Virus record (IMG/VR): IMGVR_UViG_3300032753_000026
Coordinates: 1 to 61,650 of that record
Reading direction: 5' to 3' (one strand)
From: a virus
DNA: 61,650 nt
Part shown: positions 26,101 through 36,215 of the stretch, piece by piece
How positions within the stretch are numbered: position 1 is the stretch's first letter
How the letters are laid out: every line of letters starts with the position of its first letter
Translations under genes and position numbers: made by a program
The notes under the pieces: generated by a model
Seen by the model: only the letters and a program-made list of their open reading frames with translations
Databases searched by the model: none
Told to the model about the DNA's origin: nothing

Positions 26101-29100
26101 ACTGTTTGACCAATGCTGTCTAATCCAGCCAAACTGTCAACTAGTTTATTGACAATTTTTACAGGTATTGGGTCACTAGGATTACCTTTTTGTACTAGTT
26201 CGTATTCGCTGTGTATCATATCACTGTTGATCAACAGTTGATAGTCTAAGTGCATGATGGTATTGTCAGCTGACAAGTACGATCCTACATTGTAGAATGC
26301 AATGGCCTGCGGACTGATTACCGCTGCATAAGCTAGGCCTTGATTCTTAGGATTCTGTATATAGTCTGCTATCACACTAGTAGGCAAATGTCTAGTAGGA
26401 TTATTAGGATCTACAGTAGTTTTGCCTGTGACCCAATAATAGTAGTTAGTAGTGATAATATTTGTAGTTGGATCTACATAGGTAATCTCTACATAAGCAC
26501 TGTTATCAGCATATTTAGGTTGACCGTCGCCACCGTTAGCCACGTACTGACTTGGTAGGTAGATACTCTTTACCCACTCACAAACTTCAATAACAGCACC
26601 TGGGAATAAATTACCCCAATTGATACTACGATATGTTATTTTATCATTGAGGTTAGTATCTTGTTCATAGTCTATGTAGCGAACTTGACTTAGGTTCCAC
26701 CAAACTCGCCCAACTTGTAGATCACCCCAGTAGACATTTGAATTGATGTCTGCATTGGCATTAGTACCTACATTGTATTGTGCAGGATCATATTCTGTCT
26801 TGTAACTGATTTCTTGCTCAGCTTCGCCTAGTATACGACCTTTAGCTGGATCAATGAATTGTAGATCATCAATAATTGTATTGGTTAGATTATTGTATAG
26901 ATATGCTCTGGTTAAACTGTCTGGATCAACTTTAGCCTGTTGATATCTAATCAATCCCCAACCGCGAGCCAGCGTTGGGTTTTCAAATATGTACACAGCG
27001 CCTGTGCCGCTAGGTTCACCATTGACTGTAGCACCTGGTGCCGAAACAACAACAAAGGTTTCTTTAACATCAAGAGAGTAACCAAACTCTGCACCTGATG
27101 CTAATAGTCCTGGATCTAGGTTTTGACAGTATTGATATCTACCTGGAGTATATACGTCATCGCGCGGATCATCGTACAGTTCATAAATGTAAGTACTACC
27201 ACTGCCAGGAATACTGTCAAACCATTTGGTTGTGGTACGATCAAATGTAGTACTGTTAGTAGTAGTAGCAACATCAAATGTAGTGTATCTATGTGTAGTA
27301 CCACGTGCCGCACCAATAACCAACATGTAGGCATTTTGTGCAATCTTAACTTGGCTACCAAAGTATTCGCCAGGTTGACCAAATGGATTAACAATAATCT
27401 GCATGAATGCGAATAGTCTAAGGTCAGCATCAGCATATACACCTGGACTACCAGGAGTACGTATACCTGACAGAATACGCAGTTGGTCTTTAGCTACAGT
27501 AACATCTGAGTTTAAGCGCAATAGACCATTTTGATTGACCGCACTAACACCTAAGATTTGTGCATCGTTAACATCTTTAACAATACTGTCTAAGCTGGCC
27601 ATTGGGTAAGCTGTGGTTGTAATTGATGTGTTAGCCCAGATGTGGCTGTTATTATTCCATACTGGATTTACAATAGCAACAACATTAGCACCTGTTGAAC
27701 TTTGGCCATAGTTGAATAAGATATTACCAGTGTAGTTTGTAACTGTGACAAATTGACTATTGGTTACGTTGGCCAATACTACTACATTAGCATAAACTCC
27801 ACTGCCTTGATTTTGACTGATGGTCTGACCAGCCACGGCTGTGATATTACTGCTGAGTGCTAGTATATTAGCCGCCTGTCCGTTATAGGTCGTTGGCATC
27901 ATACGTGCTGATACAATAACTTCAAAGTTTTGTAAACGTATACTATCGCCAGGTGTGAATACTGGATTTACAGCATAGCCAGTGTTGGTACCGTATAAGC
28001 GACCTCTGTTATGGAATTTCCAAATAGCACCACTGTTGTATTCTGTACCATTGGCATAGTAAGGGGCACCTGTATAGATTGCACAGTTAATACCGCAAAC
28101 TGTTAGACTGGTACCAAATGCTGCACCTGCTTGTAAGGCTGTTAGAGTATTTTCTAAGCTGTCAACTCCAATTAATCTTTCTAATAGATTAAAGTCATTG
28201 ACTTCAATGTATAACACATGACCTACTTCTGGTGGGTCAATAAATTCAATAGTATAAGTACCTGTTACTGTGTAGTTAGTAACTTCATTACCGTCAATAG
28301 TTACTTTATAAACTGGACCAATTGGATTTCTAGTTGTGTAGATTAATCCACCTGTGGTTTTAAATGCTTCTATCACACGATCGTAGATGTAAATACAACC
28401 TGCACCTACTAGTAGATTGCCACCTTCGCCTGCTACAGTATCACCAGGTGCACCAATAGCAATCTGTGCGCCATCAAAGCTAGCTGACAGTGAGTGACCA
28501 AAATTAGCAAAGGTATTTGCTGGATTTGGATTTTGAATATTCTTAACTAGTTTATAGTAAGGTTGTTGCACAATACTGATGTCACTTTGTACTACATTTG
28601 CAGTAAAGTAAACTGTACTACCACTTAAGGTATAGTCTTGGTTAGGAATATATGTTTTGTTACTGCTGGTAATTAATAGCGATGTAGCATCGTTAGCGGC
28701 ATACGGAGTAAATGTCAACGGAATACTATTAGTAACACTGGCATTTACAACATTAGTTACATAAACTCCTGCATCAACACTTTGAATGCTGATATTGCCA
28801 GCTACATAGGTGTTGCCAATTAAGACATTAGAGCCTATGGCAAAATTGCTAACTAAATTTGTCAATACAACTACACTAGAATTACTTACTGTTGCAGCCA
28901 ATGAGCCTTGTGCGCCTGACACTGATTGGTTAATCAATTGAGTAGCTGTTGCTGAAATATTACCGCTGAGAGTTAGGGTAACTTGATCTTTAACTGACAC
29001 TGTTTGTTGTTGGAATGGAACAAAACGACTTAGGCCGTAGGCATAAACATTGTTGTTACCTGCCGCTCCCACGTATAACCATTCACCGTCTTGATTAAAC

Positions 29101-32100
29101 TGTATGCTAGACCCAAACAAATCACCTACATTGCCACCTACTATGATTTGCTTACGATCAAATGTACTTGAACTTACAGTCTTGCTGTAGATGTACACAT
29201 ATCCTGTATTGCCTGAAGTACCGCTGTTAGGTGCCCCCACAGCCAATACATCACTGTTATTAGCATCAACAGATAAGTCTACAGCCTGACCAAATGCGCT
29301 GGTGTTTGTACCAAGTGGTTGTACAGTTACACCTTCAGCAAACGTGCCTGCGTAATTTTTTAAGAATGTGTTAACAGATCCCACGCCGTTTAAAGCAGTT
29401 GGCGATCCCACAGCTACCACAAGGTTGTCTGCGCTCATAGCTACGCTAGTGCCAAAACCGTCGCCTTGGGTGTATTCATTAACACCTTTAGTCACCTGTT
29501 GTGTGAAATTCCAAGGATGTGCTTTTTCATAGACATTCCAAAGATGTTCAACTGTAGCCACAGGACTTCCCATGGCCAATGTTGTAGCGGCATTATCATC
29601 AATCCAGATCTTTTCTCCTACTTGCCATCCGTGTGGCGGATTACCTGCATAACCATATAGACGTGCATCTTCCATGTATTGGAAACGCATACTGTCTAAT
29701 CTATATAAGATACCAGACCCTGTTTGTGTAGTCAGTGATGAGACGTTTGAAGGACTACCAAGATATTTTACCATGATGTTGTTGAGATCAACAACTTTGT
29801 ACACTTGATAGAAACCATCAAATGCTGTGCTAAAATTCTTAATTAAAAACACACTGCCTTCAGTAGTGGCTGTACCTGCTACAAAATTATGCGGTGCTTG
29901 TGTGGTAAAGGTAATATAATTGTTTAGACTATTAGCTACCTGAGTTACCAAATTGTTTGTTTCAGTTACACGATAGACATTCCAATCACGTTTAAAGTCT
30001 TTGGCTACCCAAATACGATATCCACTGCCCATGCTGGCAATATTATTGTCTAGGTCAACGTAATTAGCAAGATCAAATATAGTTAGATCAACGTCTTGTG
30101 AGTTAACATATCCTGCTGTAGGAATATCGTTGTCATAGTTACTGTGACTGGTTCTAATTAAAGCAATGTTGCCATTATAGGTACCGTATGATCCATATAG
30201 TTGACTTTGATTGAATACAGCAACACCATCACCTAGATTATTATTTTCTGCTGTGACAAACTGCGCTACACTTGGGTTTACACCAAATGCTTTTTCATTC
30301 AATGGAATTTCAATATAAGGATTGCTGTCTAGTGCTCCGTAAGCACCCACACGTATAGCCCACTCTTCATAGAATTTAATGTCACTGGTCAAGTTATTAA
30401 ATGTAGCACGCAACATTTGATTAACAGCATTTGCTGAACCTTTTTGTGCAATATACCCTTTGTAGAATTCTATTTGTGTGGTTTTAGTTAGGCCCAGGTC
30501 ACTAAGATATTGACGAGGCTTGTAGCCAATTAATGTATGGCTGTAAGTTAAATTGTCTTTGTCTTTGATCTCACCGTAGCTGTCATAGTATGACTGTGCT
30601 TCTACAGCCAATGTTGAGAAGTTAGGTAATAGGCCTTTTTGTATTTGATTGCTGGTCAACTGACTCCAATATTGGAATTGGAAAGTTGGGCTAGCAATGA
30701 TATCTTGCAAGGCTGTATAGTATTGACTCTTGTATTCAACGATATCACCTTGAAGGTAATCTTGTCCTTGATTCCAACTGTCGACTACACCTGAACTATA
30801 GATAAATCCAGGAGCATATAAACTACCGTCCCACGCAGCAGTTTTCTGACCAATTAGTTTTAGACGGTATTGACGATTACCTGTTTCTGGTTGATATATC
30901 ACATCATCAAACACTGTGGTGTTGTCAAATATCAAAATATGTTCGTACTGTACTAGGTCAACTTCAACATATCCAATAACACTTGCTGGATCAGTCAGTG
31001 ATAATTTAAATGTTGTAGGAGTACGTAAGACCGAGTAGTTGTTATTTCTAACTAGGTTAAAGTTTTGATCAATAACTTTACTACCGTACTGACTATCAGT
31101 AATACCAGCAGTAATACTGTTGACACTGATAGCAGTTAAAGTATCTGCCACAGGACTTAAGACTAAGATACTACCTGGTTTCCAGCCCTGTTGTGCCCAG
31201 TATAAGAATTCTTTAACTGATAAGTTCCAGTCACGTATTTCACCTAAGTTAGGATCTACAAGTCCAAATGTAAAGCCCTGTGCTACCAAATAACGTTGGT
31301 AGCTGATTAAGAAGTCAGCTATCTGTTGTTGTGTGCTAAATTCAAAACCGTATGGAACTTTTAGTTTTAAGTTTTGATAGTTATTGAATAGTGTAGCTGT
31401 GCTGTTCAACACTGTGGTCTTATTAGCATTACTATTAACCACACTAGGGATAATTGTAAAGTAACTGTTTTGTAAATCATAGCCACGAACACTGTAACCA
31501 TTTGTGGTCTTTTCTACAATAACTGCACTGTAGATTAATTTACCTACAGGTACTGGGCCTTCTACAGTCCATACTTTGTAGTTTTCGTTAGGTATGACAA
31601 TACTGTTATTAGTACTGGTTGGACTGACCTGTTCTGCTAATACCTCAAGATATTTTTGATCAGTGAAGCCTGCAGCCGCATAGGCTAGGTTAACAGTAAA
31701 TGATTTAATAAATGGGCTGATGTATGATTCAGGATTGATACCTTGATTACGTAGGTATTCTGCTATCCAGTTAATGTATCCTGCACCACGATACACTGTG
31801 CCTGAGCTAGTATCACCATTGAAGTCAACTTGATCTTGTGTTATGTGATGATTAGTGTTACGTGTTAAATACTGCTCTGACCCTATCACTAATCCACTGC
31901 TAGTATCTTGAAGAGTGTTTAATTGATTAAATTGAGAATAATTGTAAGTATCAATCAACAACCCAAAATATTTACCTGGTTTAGCCAGTGCAATAGCCTG
32001 TTGAACTGCGTATGGGAATTCGCTACTTGAGCGCCAAGCATACTCTACTGGACCATATTGGCCCACTGCCCAACTCTGTGCCATTTTTCTGCTGTTGATT

Positions 32101-35100
32101 GATTTGGCCATTATCTGTGCTGGACTTAGCAAGTTACCGTTTTGATCTACAGGGATGACCTGACTTAGGCCAGGGCGAACATAGTGCGGATCAATACCTG
32201 CTCTAGCACCTTGTACAATCAACCCAGCTTCTAGGTCATTCCATAGTAATGTGTTACCGCCGGTATAAGGTGCAGGACCGTAATAGCTTTCCCACCAAGT
32301 AGGCATAGTAGCAAACCCTAGCATTTCCCATGGTGTTAGGTGTGGGCGTAGTGTGTCGTAGTAGTATTGATAGCAAGCACGCCACGATCCTGGTAGAGCC
32401 TCACCAGTAAGTTTATCAGGTTGGCCAGCATAGTTCCAAGTAAAGCTGTCATTGCTTTCAAATGTACTGTTGGTGCTGAAATCTAATTTATTATTACCAA
32501 TCCAATTTAAGAAACTATTTGATGCCAGTTGATTGATTTCAGCCAGGCTATATGCTTCAGGTACACGTCTAAATTTGCCTGGTACCACTGATAAGATATC
32601 ACCGTAGGTACCTGTATCAGGTAGTTTAATATTGTTGAATATACGTAGTTCTAATTCTAATAAGAACTGATCTCTATAGTCATTGAACACAGGTGTTACA
32701 CTGCCATCGTGGCCGCGTATAACATCTGTAGGTGTTCTATAGGTATTGTCATAGAATACTTCTGGTACATATGGTGGCCATAAGCCTAACTTAGTAGGAG
32801 TTTCTGGAATATAGTTACCATCAGTGTTGCTGTATTCGTTGATGGTAATAATGTCACCAACATTTAATGTTGTTAAGAATGTTATTGCTGGTACTGTTGA
32901 ACTAAATTCAAAGTCTTGATTATTGACCACTTGCTGACCATTGACATAGACTAATACTGCTTGATTGCTTAACTGTTGGTCGTTGAATACGTTAGTTAAT
33001 TGATAGTCAGTGACTAAAGGATCAAATACAGTATAGGTTAAGGTAGTCTTTAATGGACCATAAGGTACCATGTCACTGTAGTAGAATGGGAATGATTTAT
33101 TCTTAACAGCATTGATCTTAGTTAAAATTAAATCAACACTGGCCGCAGGATCTGTAGGAATAATACCTGGTAAACTAACTGCTAGTTCTAAAAATTTATT
33201 TTTAAATTTAGTATATTCTTGTTGAGCAAAGCGCAAGGCATTGATAAAGTTAGCGTTGTCATCTACTAGGAATATTGACAGTGGTGCAGGTGCTGAGTGT
33301 TGTAGCAGTGTACCGCCTTGGGCTTTGATATCAATATCACGTAGGTTACTACTGCCAAGAATATTACCTATAACTGAATTGCTGTTCTGTGCCAGCGCAA
33401 CTAAATGGTTACGAACCTGTCCTAGGGTCAATGTATTAATATCTACGTTCTGTGCATTAACGTCTAGATTCTGTGGTACTTGGTAGAAGCCAAGTTGGCT
33501 GACTTGATCACTATAGACTAGAATATCAATTTGGTCACCAGTGGTCAGTGTTGCAGAAACTGTAACTGCACTATTGGCCAACGCCCATTGACTAGATTGT
33601 AAGTACGTGTAATTTTGAAATACTTTTAAGTAAGGTATAGTTGCAGATGTATTTGGTACTACATCAATAGGGAATGAGCTAGTAGTACCATCATAGGTAT
33701 AGCTGATCTGTTGATACTGTTTACTGTTTTCTGGAACTGTCTTCCAGGTATTTTTAGGTTGCAGTGTTTGGCTGTCAACTATAGTTTGTAGATAGCCAAG
33801 GTTAATTAGCTCTGTTTGTACTACTCCAGAAGCATCTGAATAGGTAAATGAGTCTGTGTTAAAGTAATTTTGAAACTCAATATCGCCTTGGGTACTGAAG
33901 TTTCTATAGGTCAATGAGAACCCTAGTACAGGATCAACAAAGCCAGTGGAATTAACTAAATACCCAAATAACCAAGTACCTTTAAATGTACTTCTAGTAT
34001 AGGTAGAAAAACTCTTGCCACTAACATCTAACACTTCAAATAGCGGAAATTGATTAACCGCGGTCTTTTGTTGGCTGCTATTCCATTGCACACCATTGTA
34101 CCACCACTCACTACCTGCGTATTGACCAGTTGCTACTGTGGTAGTATCATATGGTAATACATCTCCGTCTGCAGCTTTGACTAATTCAATATGATATGGA
34201 CCTGTAGGTGCTCCATCTAGATCAACTGAATACTGTACTAGTTTGACCAGATAAATCTTATTCTTAACCAATGGATCTTGATCAGCAGCAAATATCACAC
34301 GCAGGCCATTGGGGTATATTGGTTTACCGTTAGCGTCTAATAATGGTATACCAAATGCAGTTGAATATGTCTGGCCTTGCAGTTGCGTAAATGCATCTGT
34401 GGTAGTGGTGTCTAAAATATCAATCGCATCTAGTCCACGGCGGCCATAGTTAAACAATAATGTATCTGCATCAAATTGAATAATAGGTCGTTGGCCACGA
34501 GAATTTTGGTCAAATGATGGTAGTACACCATTGTAGTTTGCTGTGGCAGTGATAACGTCAACATGGAACCAACGATTGTTACGTGACCAAGCATTACGAT
34601 CTACACTACTGCGATTAATAGTAATGTAGTCTGGGAACAAGGTATTAGGATACAATAAAGTATTTTCTTTAATGTAGGCCTCTGGGGTTATCATTTGGTC
34701 TACAGGGACTAAACGTATACCACTGTTGTATAATGCTTGATTACCAACTTCTTCTACGTAGTATTGATTATTTTGATATTCAGCTGGCGTTACATCTGTG
34801 CCAAATTGAATTTTTAATCCTGAAGTAAAATTAACTCCATTTGGACTAGTATAATTTTGTTGTCCTAGGATGTCAGCATCTACATCAATGGCCCAGTTGT
34901 TGTATTCAACAACTTTGATCTTTTCAAAAATATTATAATTTGTGCCGTCTTGTATCCACAAGGTATCTAGGCCAGCAGTTAACAGCGGCATTGGATAGAA
35001 TAACCCGTCAAGATCTTTGTAGAATTCTCTGTTGGCATTAACTACACCAAATTTAATGTAGACCTTTTGATTCACTGCCACTGCTTGATCAGGAATTAAC

Positions 35101-36200
35101 TGTATTAGTAGGTCATTAGTGCCATCTGCATTTTTAATTCCTGCATCAACTAACACAACTTTCCATACGTTGTATCTCAACGATGAGCTGACAATAGTAC
35201 CTGCGTTATAACCTGGTACTACATTACCTGAGTGATCATGTACTACTGGAGCAGTCCAATCAGCATCGCCACCTTTGTGTGGCCAAGTGCTGACACTAGA
35301 AAAAACTAGTTTCTTACCTGTGAGCTGTTGAACAATACCGTTGTATTGTGGGTACTCTGTAGTAAACTGACTGACTGTTTTATTCTGCCAGGTATTGTAT
35401 GGTACTGGCGTAGAGTAGTCTATATTGTCTACTACCTGCATGCCTGAGAACTTGTCTTGTGCCGTGCTTTGCGGAACATTGAATGAAATAGTACCAACAT
35501 CAATACCATTGTTAGTTACGCCATAGACGTCGCGTGAGCTGATAGTAGGAGTAGCATTTACTTTACCTGCTAGAGCTAGATTGCCTCGTTCGCTTTGAAT
35601 CCAAAAAGGTACACCAGGTTGATTGACTATAAATTTATACTCGCCACCGCGTGCCAGAGTAATACTATAGTCTACTGTGCCAGTCTGATCAGTAAAAATA
35701 TACTGAAGATTGTTAGGATCACGAGTGACTGTGTATGTTGTAGTCAGTGGCAGACCTGAGGTGTTAACAGCCACAGCATCAGGACCATTAGGCAACCAGT
35801 AGTATTGACTAAAGTTAACAAACTTGTCATATGAAATTAATGGATCAAAACTGTAGTATTCTTGTTCCCATAGGCGACTTTGATTATTAGTGAATCCGCC
35901 ATAGTAATTGATTTGATTTAGTAAATCGCGATAGCTAGCAAAGAATTTAATATTCTGTTGTTGATCTTTGATTACCAAGCTAGGTTCAAGCTGATAGTCT
36001 TGACGATCAGCTGTAGGTTCAATTATGTAGCTATCACCGCTCTTATATGTAGGAGCAAATGTGCGTCCTATGTAACCATATAAGTTTGTTAAATTAGGTT
36101 CACTGACCAGTTGATCCATTGTAGCTGATAAGAACTTTTGATTCGTATCAGTTTGGAATACACTAGGTAAAAATTTAAGCGTTTTTCTTGTTACGGCCAT
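23190..36200 (-). CDS. Giant virion/baseplate protein (4,336 aa) with FG-GAP-like repeats
   Basis: One uninterrupted frame of 13 kb, a fifth of the window. The N-terminus (TLKFLPSVFQTDTNQKFLSA, then NLTNLYGYIGRTFAPTYKSG) is the pattern I associate with large structural proteins encoded after gp6 in T4-like aquatic phages. About residues 1285-1335 contain WEMLGFATMPTWWESYYG. Around 1805-1835, WNQGQDYLQGDIVEYKSQYY resembles a small carbohydrate-binding module. Residues about 2240-3075 contain at least seven FG-GAP-like repeats (GFGTSVAMSADNLVVAVGSP, AFGQAVDLSVDANNSD, FGHSLSASFDGAQIAIGAPG, EFGYSLDVKETFVVVSAPG), which suggests an integrin-type beta-propeller. Near the C-terminus are GSGYITTPVVTI and INAER-type (IFIDAERITYW) motifs. 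It lies where T4 has gp7 and gp8, so a wedge or peripheral baseplate role is inferred. Ribosome site: TTGAGAG. Confidence 0.85.
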   Translation of the reverse strand: MAVTRKTLKFLPSVFQTDTNQKFLSATMDQLVSEPNLTNLYGYIGRTFAPTYKSGDSYIIEPTADRQDYQLEPSLVIKDQQQNIKFFASYRDLLNQINYYGGFTNNQSRLWEQEYYSFDPLISYDKFVNFSQYYWLPNGPDAVAVNTSGLPLTTTYTVTRDPNNLQYIFTDQTGTVDYSITLARGGEYKFIVNQPGVPFWIQSERGNLALAGKVNATPTISSRDVYGVTNNGIDVGTISFNVPQSTAQDKFSGMQVVDNIDYSTPVPYNTWQNKTVSQFTTEYPQYNGIVQQLTGKKLVFSSVSTWPHKGGDADWTAPVVHDHSGNVVPGYNAGTIVSSSLRYNVWKVVLVDAGIKNADGTNDLLIQLIPDQAVAVNQKVYIKFGVVNANREFYKDLDGLFYPMPLLTAGLDTLWIQDGTNYNIFEKIKVVEYNNWAIDVDADILGQQNYTSPNGVNFTSGLKIQFGTDVTPAEYQNNQYYVEEVGNQALYNSGIRLVPVDQMITPEAYIKENTLLYPNTLFPDYITINRSSVDRNAWSRNNRWFHVDVITATANYNGVLPSFDQNSRGQRPIIQFDADTLLFNYGRRGLDAIDILDTTTTDAFTQLQGQTYSTAFGIPLLDANGKPIYPNGLRVIFAADQDPLVKNKIYLVKLVQYSVDLDGAPTGPYHIELVKAADGDVLPYDTTTVATGQYAGSEWWYNGVQWNSSQQKTAVNQFPLFEVLDVSGKSFSTYTRSTFKGTWLFGYLVNSTGFVDPVLGFSLTYRNFSTQGDIEFQNYFNTDSFTYSDASGVVQTELINLGYLQTIVDSQTLQPKNTWKTVPENSKQYQQISYTYDGTTSSFPIDVVPNTSATIPYLKVFQNYTYLQSSQWALANSAVTVSATLTTGDQIDILVYSDQVSQLGFYQVPQNLDVNAQNVDINTLTLGQVRNHLVALAQNSNSVIGNILGSSNLRDIDIKAQGGTLLQHSAPAPLSIFLVDDNANFINALRFAQQEYTKFKNKFLELAVSLPGIIPTDPAASVDLILTKINAVKNKSFPFYYSDMVPYGPLKTTLTYTVFDPLVTDYQLTNVFNDQQLSNQAVLVYVNGQQVVNNQDFEFSSTVPAITFLTTLNVGDIITINEYSNTDGNYIPETPTKLGLWPPYVPEVFYDNTYRTPTDVIRGHDGSVTPVFNDYRDQFLLELELRIFNNIKLPDTGTYGDILSVVPGKFRRVPEAYSLAEINQLASNSFLNWIGNNKLDFSTNSTFESNDSFTWNYAGQPDKLTGEALPGSWRACYQYYYDTLRPHLTPWEMLGFATMPTWWESYYGPAPYTGGNTLLWNDLEAGLIVQGARAGIDPHYVRPGLSQVIPVDQNGNLLSPAQIMAKSINSRKMAQSWAVGQYGPVEYAWRSSSEFPYAVQQAIALAKPGKYFGLLIDTYNYSQFNQLNTLQDTSSGLVIGSEQYLTRNTNHHITQDQVDFNGDTSSGTVYRGAGYINWIAEYLRNQGINPESYISPFIKSFTVNLAYAAAGFTDQKYLEVLAEQVSPTSTNNSIVIPNENYKVWTVEGPVPVGKLIYSAVIVEKTTNGYSVRGYDLQNSYFTIIPSVVNSNANKTTVLNSTATLFNNYQNLKLKVPYGFEFSTQQQIADFLISYQRYLVAQGFTFGLVDPNLGEIRDWNLSVKEFLYWAQQGWKPGSILVLSPVADTLTAISVNSITAGITDSQYGSKVIDQNFNLVRNNNYSVLRTPTTFKLSLTDPASVIGYVEVDLVQYEHILIFDNTTVFDDVIYQPETGNRQYRLKLIGQKTAAWDGSLYAPGFIYSSGVVDSWNQGQDYLQGDIVEYKSQYYTALQDIIASPTFQFQYWSQLTSNQIQKGLLPNFSTLAVEAQSYYDSYGEIKDKDNLTYSHTLIGYKPRQYLSDLGLTKTTQIEFYKGYIAQKGSANAVNQMLRATFNNLTSDIKFYEEWAIRVGAYGALDSNPYIEIPLNEKAFGVNPSVAQFVTAENNNLGDGVAVFNQSQLYGSYGTYNGNIALIRTSHSNYDNDIPTAGYVNSQDVDLTIFDLANYVDLDNNIASMGSGYRIWVAKDFKRDWNVYRVTETNNLVTQVANSLNNYITFTTQAPHNFVAGTATTEGSVFLIKNFSTAFDGFYQVYKVVDLNNIMVKYLGSPSNVSSLTTQTGSGILYRLDSMRFQYMEDARLYGYAGNPPHGWQVGEKIWIDDNAATTLAMGSPVATVEHLWNVYEKAHPWNFTQQVTKGVNEYTQGDGFGTSVAMSADNLVVAVGSPTALNGVGSVNTFLKNYAGTFAEGVTVQPLGTNTSAFGQAVDLSVDANNSDVLAVGAPNSGTSGNTGYVYIYSKTVSSSTFDRKQIIVGGNVGDLFGSSIQFNQDGEWLYVGAAGNNNVYAYGLSRFVPFQQQTVSVKDQVTLTLSGNISATATQLINQSVSGAQGSLAATVSNSSVVVLTNLVSNFAIGSNVLIGNTYVAGNISIQSVDAGVYVTNVVNASVTNSIPLTFTPYAANDATSLLITSSNKTYIPNQDYTLSGSTVYFTANVVQSDISIVQQPYYKLVKNIQNPNPANTFANFGHSLSASFDGAQIAIGAPGDTVAGEGGNLLVGAGCIYIYDRVIEAFKTTGGLIYTTRNPIGPVYKVTIDGNEVTNYTVTGTYTIEFIDPPEVGHVLYIEVNDFNLLERLIGVDSLENTLTALQAGAAFGTSLTVCGINCAIYTGAPYYANGTEYNSGAIWKFHNRGRLYGTNTGYAVNPVFTPGDSIRLQNFEVIVSARMMPTTYNGQAANILALSSNITAVAGQTISQNQGSGVYANVVVLANVTNSQFVTVTNYTGNILFNYGQSSTGANVVAIVNPVWNNNSHIWANTSITTTAYPMASLDSIVKDVNDAQILGVSAVNQNGLLRLNSDVTVAKDQLRILSGIRTPGSPGVYADADLRLFAFMQIIVNPFGQPGEYFGSQVKIAQNAYMLVIGAARGTTHRYTTFDVATTTNSTTFDRTTTKWFDSIPGSGSTYIYELYDDPRDDVYTPGRYQYCQNLDPGLLASGAEFGYSLDVKETFVVVSAPGATVNGEPSGTGAVYIFENPTLARGWGLIRYQQAKVDPDSLTRAYLYNNLTNTIIDDLQFIDPAKGRILGEAEQEISYKTEYDPAQYNVGTNANADINSNVYWGDLQVGRVWWNLSQVRYIDYEQDTNLNDKITYRSINWGNLFPGAVIEVCEWVKSIYLPSQYVANGGDGQPKYADNSAYVEITYVDPTTNIITTNYYYWVTGKTTVDPNNPTRHLPTSVIADYIQNPKNQGLAYAAVISPQAIAFYNVGSYLSADNTIMHLDYQLLINSDMIHSEYELVQKGNPSDPIPVKIVNKLVDSLAGLDSIGQTVPDPTLSDADRYGIDIRPRQSMFKGRLTAVVEMVQYANSILIANPIVEQYSLAGMYAEDPQPDYKLGAYDQSVSTVEELNYIDTMSLAPGYLVLVTSDSTQNGLWVLYVLTADKLWQIEQVQAYKTSLYWTYTDWYATGYSAATKPNFSVMTTNDALALKPAAGEIIYVSDATGNGTWRLFVVNTDGTFQVVGIQNGTIQLNTSLGDFVNNALGFGNQDFDSSRFDQDPNNEIRAIVQALNNDIFIDQLQGEFNNLFFILVNYLLTEQNYVDWLFKSSFISVTHKLRTLSQFPSYIVDNQTYYQDYINEVKPYRTKVREYLIDYTGNDTYSGSVTDFDLPAYYDTSTGYGIFRSPSGEVPYTSEDEATWQTFPYNQWYDNRTLQVGAVIVETTGANYSFVPQVTISSVDGKGSGATATAVMSGPVTGNANLTVVSITVTNPGSGYITTPVVTINGTSSVSATAYAQLVKLPFTNNTPLLTGNAYPLVRTFDTAIKFDRTTYSSTVQQWQPYTNYIAGQIVTYAQPEGNVLVRQAYQVKSNIITSGTFFSGDYTVYAANLFTNASDRIVGYYEPSNVMPVVDTITVPITVANAAVSANTIYVFPASNLLKGMTISGANVTAGYITNIVSNVTINLSNVITSVTQISLSVNVSLATDTTITATYNALDQLLTGITYPSSPVVGAGFDLSPGFGRTWDLSSYDSVQYSQDGIPLLSTNVLDTIYQSNYVTEELAGNTPEEIVLSGGQYIDRYYSHAPEELVPGITFDTLDMRIYTSNVTVNGANVTLGYRIFDNMINKPSYLRISSANTTVLTHSLGLTDGNIFVANAAALTMPDPVNLKPGVIFIDAERITYWTANVVTNTLGQIRRGTQGTAAATHLAGASAFDASASQIIPNTTYGNLITYANVFYNNGTGTALDGTGLNGSDTLAANVMKAYPATYSNIIPGMNNAITTENAINMMIATEGNVTIYTET
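23237..23244 (-). promoter_or_regulatory. Late promoter GATAAATA inside the 3' end of the giant gene
   Basis: GATAAATA on the minus strand, about 50 nt before the ATG at 23187. It would give the fibre genes their own late transcript, independent of the 13-kb gene upstream. Confidence 0.5.
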
Positions 36201-36215
36201 TATACTCTCAATATG

